Positions 13,910 to 16,390 of a stretch of DNA of 16,390 nucleotides are shown in pieces. The position numbers and the translations under genes are program-made. The notes under the pieces were generated by a model. It did no database searches. It had not been told where the DNA came from and was given only the letters and a program-made list of their open reading frames with translations. The stretch comes from Deltaproteobacteria bacterium (lineage in GTDB: Bacteria; Myxococcota_A; Polyangia; Polyangiales; Houyiibacteriaceae), in NCBI GenBank assembly GCA_003647035.1, contig QMMB01000013.1, positions 1-16,390 on the forward strand, written 5' to 3'. Position 1 is the stretch's first letter, and each line of letters opens with the position of its first letter.

Positions 13910-15532
13910 AAGGCCGGGGTTCTCGTACACCGAGATGATCGGAACGCCGTCGTAACGGAGCACGAACACCGGCTGCACGCTCCCGTAGGCGACCCAGGCC
14001 TGATAGTCGACCTCGTTGAAGTGTGCCTCGTGGTGCACGAGAACGAGATTCGCTGTGCTCATTGACGGGGCGGACCGAATGTTCGACGGGATCAGCCCGT
14101 CGCGCTGCATCATCGCCCACGCGCCGACGGTGGTGTCGCATATCCATACGGACCCTCCGTCGGGAAGCTTCGAGGTGATCCACTTCGCGAGGCTTCCTGA
14201 GGTAAAGCCCCAAAACTGCCGATTCATCCCAAGATCGGCTGCGCCGGGGACCCCTCCCGCCACGGGCGTGTAGTGCGACAAACCGAACGGGTGACTATGA
14301 ACGGTTTGCGCAACCCCCGGCAAGAGGCACAGCGCTGTGAATACCCATGAAGGCCATCGAAGGCCCGTCCACGCTTCGAGCTCGGCACGGTCCGAGAGCG
14401 CCACGAGACCCCAACCCGCGAACAGCGCCAAGAAGGGATAAGCGGCGAGCCAGTGCTTCGTCCCGCCAAAGATCGGCGATGACGGGAGCGCGATGGCGAA
14501 GAGCGGCGCGAGCATGCACCCAAGCCAGAGCACCTCGGTTCTACGGCCCGTCGCATCGCCCGGCTTGATTCGTGACGAAGGCCGCAACCCTTCGCGCTGG
14601 TGGTAGAGGCCCAGCAGCGAAAGGACGAGCACCGTCAGCGACACGGTAAATAGGGTCATTACGAACGGTACCGAGATCGGCAACGGCGCCTCGAAGTAGC
14701 TCACGCCCAGGTATTCGTAGGTGTAGTGAACGTGTCGAAGGTGGAACGTCACATAGCCAAGCAAGCGGCTCCAGGTGTCGTGCCAGAGCCACGGCCAAGT
14801 CGCGATCAGCACCAAGGGGCCGAGGATCAGCATCGACGGAAGCCACGCGATCGAGGAACGCTCCATGCGTTCCGCGCGCTCTTCGTCCAGGCGGATCCAA
14901 AGGAAGTGGATCAGAAAGATCCCTGGCAACATCCAGCTGTTGTGTTTCGTTGCCAGAGCAAGGCCGAACGCCAAGCCAACGAAGGGGATCCACCTGCGGT
15001 CTGCCAGTGCGCGCCAGTACGTATACGCGGTCAGGGTGACGAAGAACGTGATCGGGATGTCGAAGCACGCGAGATGACTGTGATAGAAGACGCGCGGCAT
15101 GAGGGCGAAGGCCAGTGCCGCAAAGAGCGCACCCTGGCGGCGCATGACCGAAGCGCCCCACGCGTAGATTAGCCAAAGCAGCAAGCCTGAGGTGAGCATG
15201 CCGGGAAACCGGAAGGCGAGTGATTCGCTAGGGAACAGCCCCAAGTGCTTGTGCGCCAGCCAGCTCCACGCAAAGCCGAGCTTCATCCAGGCCGGGTGCT
15301 CCCAGTTGTACGCCCAGGCCCGATCGATGCTCTGACTCGTGAACGCCACGCTCGGATCGCTGAAGAGCTGGGATATCCAGCTCGCATAGCTCTTGGCCGC
15401 GTGAACGTAAAAACTCTCATCGCGCGACATCGCCAGGTCCGGCGCGGTGGCAACCAGGAGCAGGACGTACGCAATACACAATCCCGCCCCGATGAGATGA
15501 TCGCGCCCCTTCAAGGCCCTCGCGTCAATCAT
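13895..15532 (-). CDS. GT39 / PMT-type integral membrane glycosyltransferase (GT-C fold)
   Basis: Polytopic protein of 545 residues with roughly ten or more hydrophobic helices. It is of the dolichyl-phosphate-mannose / ArnT type that uses a polyprenyl-phosphate sugar donor on the outer face of the membrane. The first periplasmic loop carries the acidic pair D38-E39 in SRDESFYVHAAKSY, the catalytic signature of the fold. PRVFYHSHLACFDIP and ATKHNSWMLPG are typical later loops. The last 110 residues form a soluble tail. The ATG overlaps the TGA of the upstream gene by four bases (ATGA), so the pair is coupled. The sugar and acceptor (protein, lipid or envelope glycan) are not deducible. The C-terminus lies inside the 13-bp tandem repeat. 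Confidence 0.85.
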   Translation of the reverse strand: MIDARALKGRDHLIGAGLCIAYVLLLVATAPDLAMSRDESFYVHAAKSYASWISQLFSDPSVAFTSQSIDRAWAYNWEHPAWMKLGFAWSWLAHKHLGLFPSESLAFRFPGMLTSGLLLWLIYAWGASVMRRQGALFAALAFALMPRVFYHSHLACFDIPITFFVTLTAYTYWRALADRRWIPFVGLAFGLALATKHNSWMLPGIFLIHFLWIRLDEERAERMERSSIAWLPSMLILGPLVLIATWPWLWHDTWSRLLGYVTFHLRHVHYTYEYLGVSYFEAPLPISVPFVMTLFTVSLTVLVLSLLGLYHQREGLRPSSRIKPGDATGRRTEVLWLGCMLAPLFAIALPSSPIFGGTKHWLAAYPFLALFAGWGLVALSDRAELEAWTGLRWPSWVFTALCLLPGVAQTVHSHPFGLSHYTPVAGGVPGAADLGMNRQFWGFTSGSLAKWITSKLPDGGSVWICDTTVGAWAMMQRDGLIPSNIRSAPSMSTANLVLVHHEAHFNEVDYQAWVAYGSVQPVFVLRYDGVPIISVYENPGLEDED

Positions 15533-16390
15533 GGCGTCCGCCGACGTGATGCATTGGACACGGCGCTGCGCGCCCGTTGTGTGGATGCGGACCAGCAGAA
15601 AAGGCGCGCGCTGGGGTCATCGGCCGTGGTTTCGAAACGGACTTCGGCGAGGTCGAGGTCGAGCGCTGAGGTGTCGATGTCGATGCCCGACCAACCGTCA
15701 CCGTCGTGATGCACGAGCTCTCCCGCCAGCTGGTCGTCGATCCACACGCGCAGGGTGACCGGGCCGAGTATTCGTCGGCGTTCGCTGTTGTAGTCGATGC
15801 CTCCGCGAACGATGAGACGTTCTCCCATCGTCGCCTCGGGGAATGTCACGCGGACTGGATCGGGGCCAGCGGGATGCTGCCAGATGCAGCGTCTTGGCTG
15901 CAGCTCGAGGTCGTTCAGGACAGTCGCCCCGACCCACAGCCACGGGCGACGCGGATCGCAGACGAACCTCTGCCCGGGTGTCATGGGACCGTGGCCGAGA
16001 CCTCCGCGCGAGGGGCGCGCGGTCTTCCACGGGCAGGCCTGTGATCCTTCCCTGGCGTCGAGCTCGACGTCCGCGTGCTCGATGTTCTCGACGAAGTCGT
16101 AGAGCACCTCGTCGGTCGACACGAGCCACATACGAACGCGGACACCATCGAAGTGTTCTTCGAGTGCCGGCGGCTCGTCGCGTGTCGTCGCGCCGCGAAT
16201 GCCGACCTCCCAGACCCGCTCGATGCCCGCGAGATCGCTGAGAGCAGCCATGCGCAAGGACACGAGGTCCCCGAGGTAACTGCGAACGATGGGATCAACC
16301 CATGGTGGAGCCGCAACGATTCTGTCCGTCGGCTCGTAACGCGCGCGGACGAAGGCCGATGCCGCCTCCCACGACTCGTCGCTAGGGATC
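15529..16390 (-). CDS. Unrecognised protein coupled to the GT39 gene (5' end outside window)
   Basis: The minus-strand frame is open through the window edge. It stays protein-like upstream of the apparent GTG at 16263 (SDESWEAASAFVRARYEP, DRIVAAPPWVDPIVR, SYLGDL), so that GTG is not the start and the gene is partial with about 286 residues seen. I cannot assign a family. It shows LAGIERVWEVGIRGA, a region with DVELD and GQRFVCDP, then a beta-rich C-terminal part (ERLIVRGGIDY, VTLRVWIDDQLAGELV, WSGIDIDTSAL, LAEVRFETT). The last part resembles a carbohydrate-binding or jelly-roll type sandwich. Its TGA overlaps the ATG of the membrane glycosyltransferase, so it is probably a partner in the same glycan pathway. 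That role is inferred from coupling only. Confidence 0.72.
   Translation of the reverse strand, partial: IPSDESWEAASAFVRARYEPTDRIVAAPPWVDPIVRSYLGDLVSLRMAALSDLAGIERVWEVGIRGATTRDEPPALEEHFDGVRVRMWLVSTDEVLYDFVENIEHADVELDAREGSQACPWKTARPSRGGLGHGPMTPGQRFVCDPRRPWLWVGATVLNDLELQPRRCIWQHPAGPDPVRVTFPEATMGERLIVRGGIDYNSERRRILGPVTLRVWIDDQLAGELVHHDGDGWSGIDIDTSALDLDLAEVRFETTADDPSARLFCWSASTQRARSAVSNASRRRTP

Overview
The window is a GC-rich, tightly packed bacterial chromosome segment. It holds fifteen complete protein genes, two partial genes cut by the window ends, and no RNA gene, insertion sequence or CRISPR array. The gene mix points to a Gram-negative, most likely a myxobacterium or relative (Myxococcota, formerly Deltaproteobacteria). 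The main clues are an inner-membrane protein with an AgmX/PglI-type C-terminal domain, a lipoprotein with a PPC-like sandwich, an FHA domain fused to a CpaF-like module, and frequent GTG starts. This is inference from family content, not a phylogenetic result.

Layout. 1-2800 (+): the end of otsA, then otsB (4-base overlap), a CysQ-type phosphatase and a TPMT-like methyltransferase. 2797-4007 (-): a NarL/LuxR-type response regulator whose stop codon shares one base with the start of a small PPC-like lipoprotein. 4244-5902 (+): an FHA protein fused to a CpaF/secretion-ATPase-like module whose Walker A lysine and threonine are missing. 5912-6709 (-): a stand-alone EAL c-di-GMP phosphodiesterase. 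6813-7844 (+): class I fructose-1,6-bisphosphatase, divergent from the EAL gene across an AT-rich promoter region. 7851-8438 (-): the AgmX/PglI-domain protein. 8565-11466 (+): a PpiD-like parvulin overlapping an M16 zinc protease. 11463-12134 (-): a MoaD-MoaE fusion. 12201-13856 (+): an unrecognised exported or anchored protein, then pssA. 13895-16390 (-): a GT39-type membrane glycosyltransferase preceded by an unrecognised gene that runs off the window.

How the genes fit together. Trehalose synthesis (otsAB), gluconeogenesis (fbp), phospholipid synthesis (pssA), molybdopterin synthase (moaD-moaE) and envelope protein folding and turnover (ppiD-like plus M16) make this a housekeeping neighbourhood. 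Regulatory genes (response regulator, FHA fusion, EAL) are inserted as single genes or small units.

The points most worth a second look are: the FHA fusion with a degenerate nucleotide-binding site; the moaD-moaE fusion that keeps an internal Gly-Gly; a set of genes without ribosome binding sites that carry a TANNNT box 7-9 bases before the start codon (possible leaderless mRNAs); a 13-bp tandem triplication at the stop of the glycosyltransferase gene; and two convergent gene pairs whose stop codons overlap. I did not find a clearly new multi-gene system.
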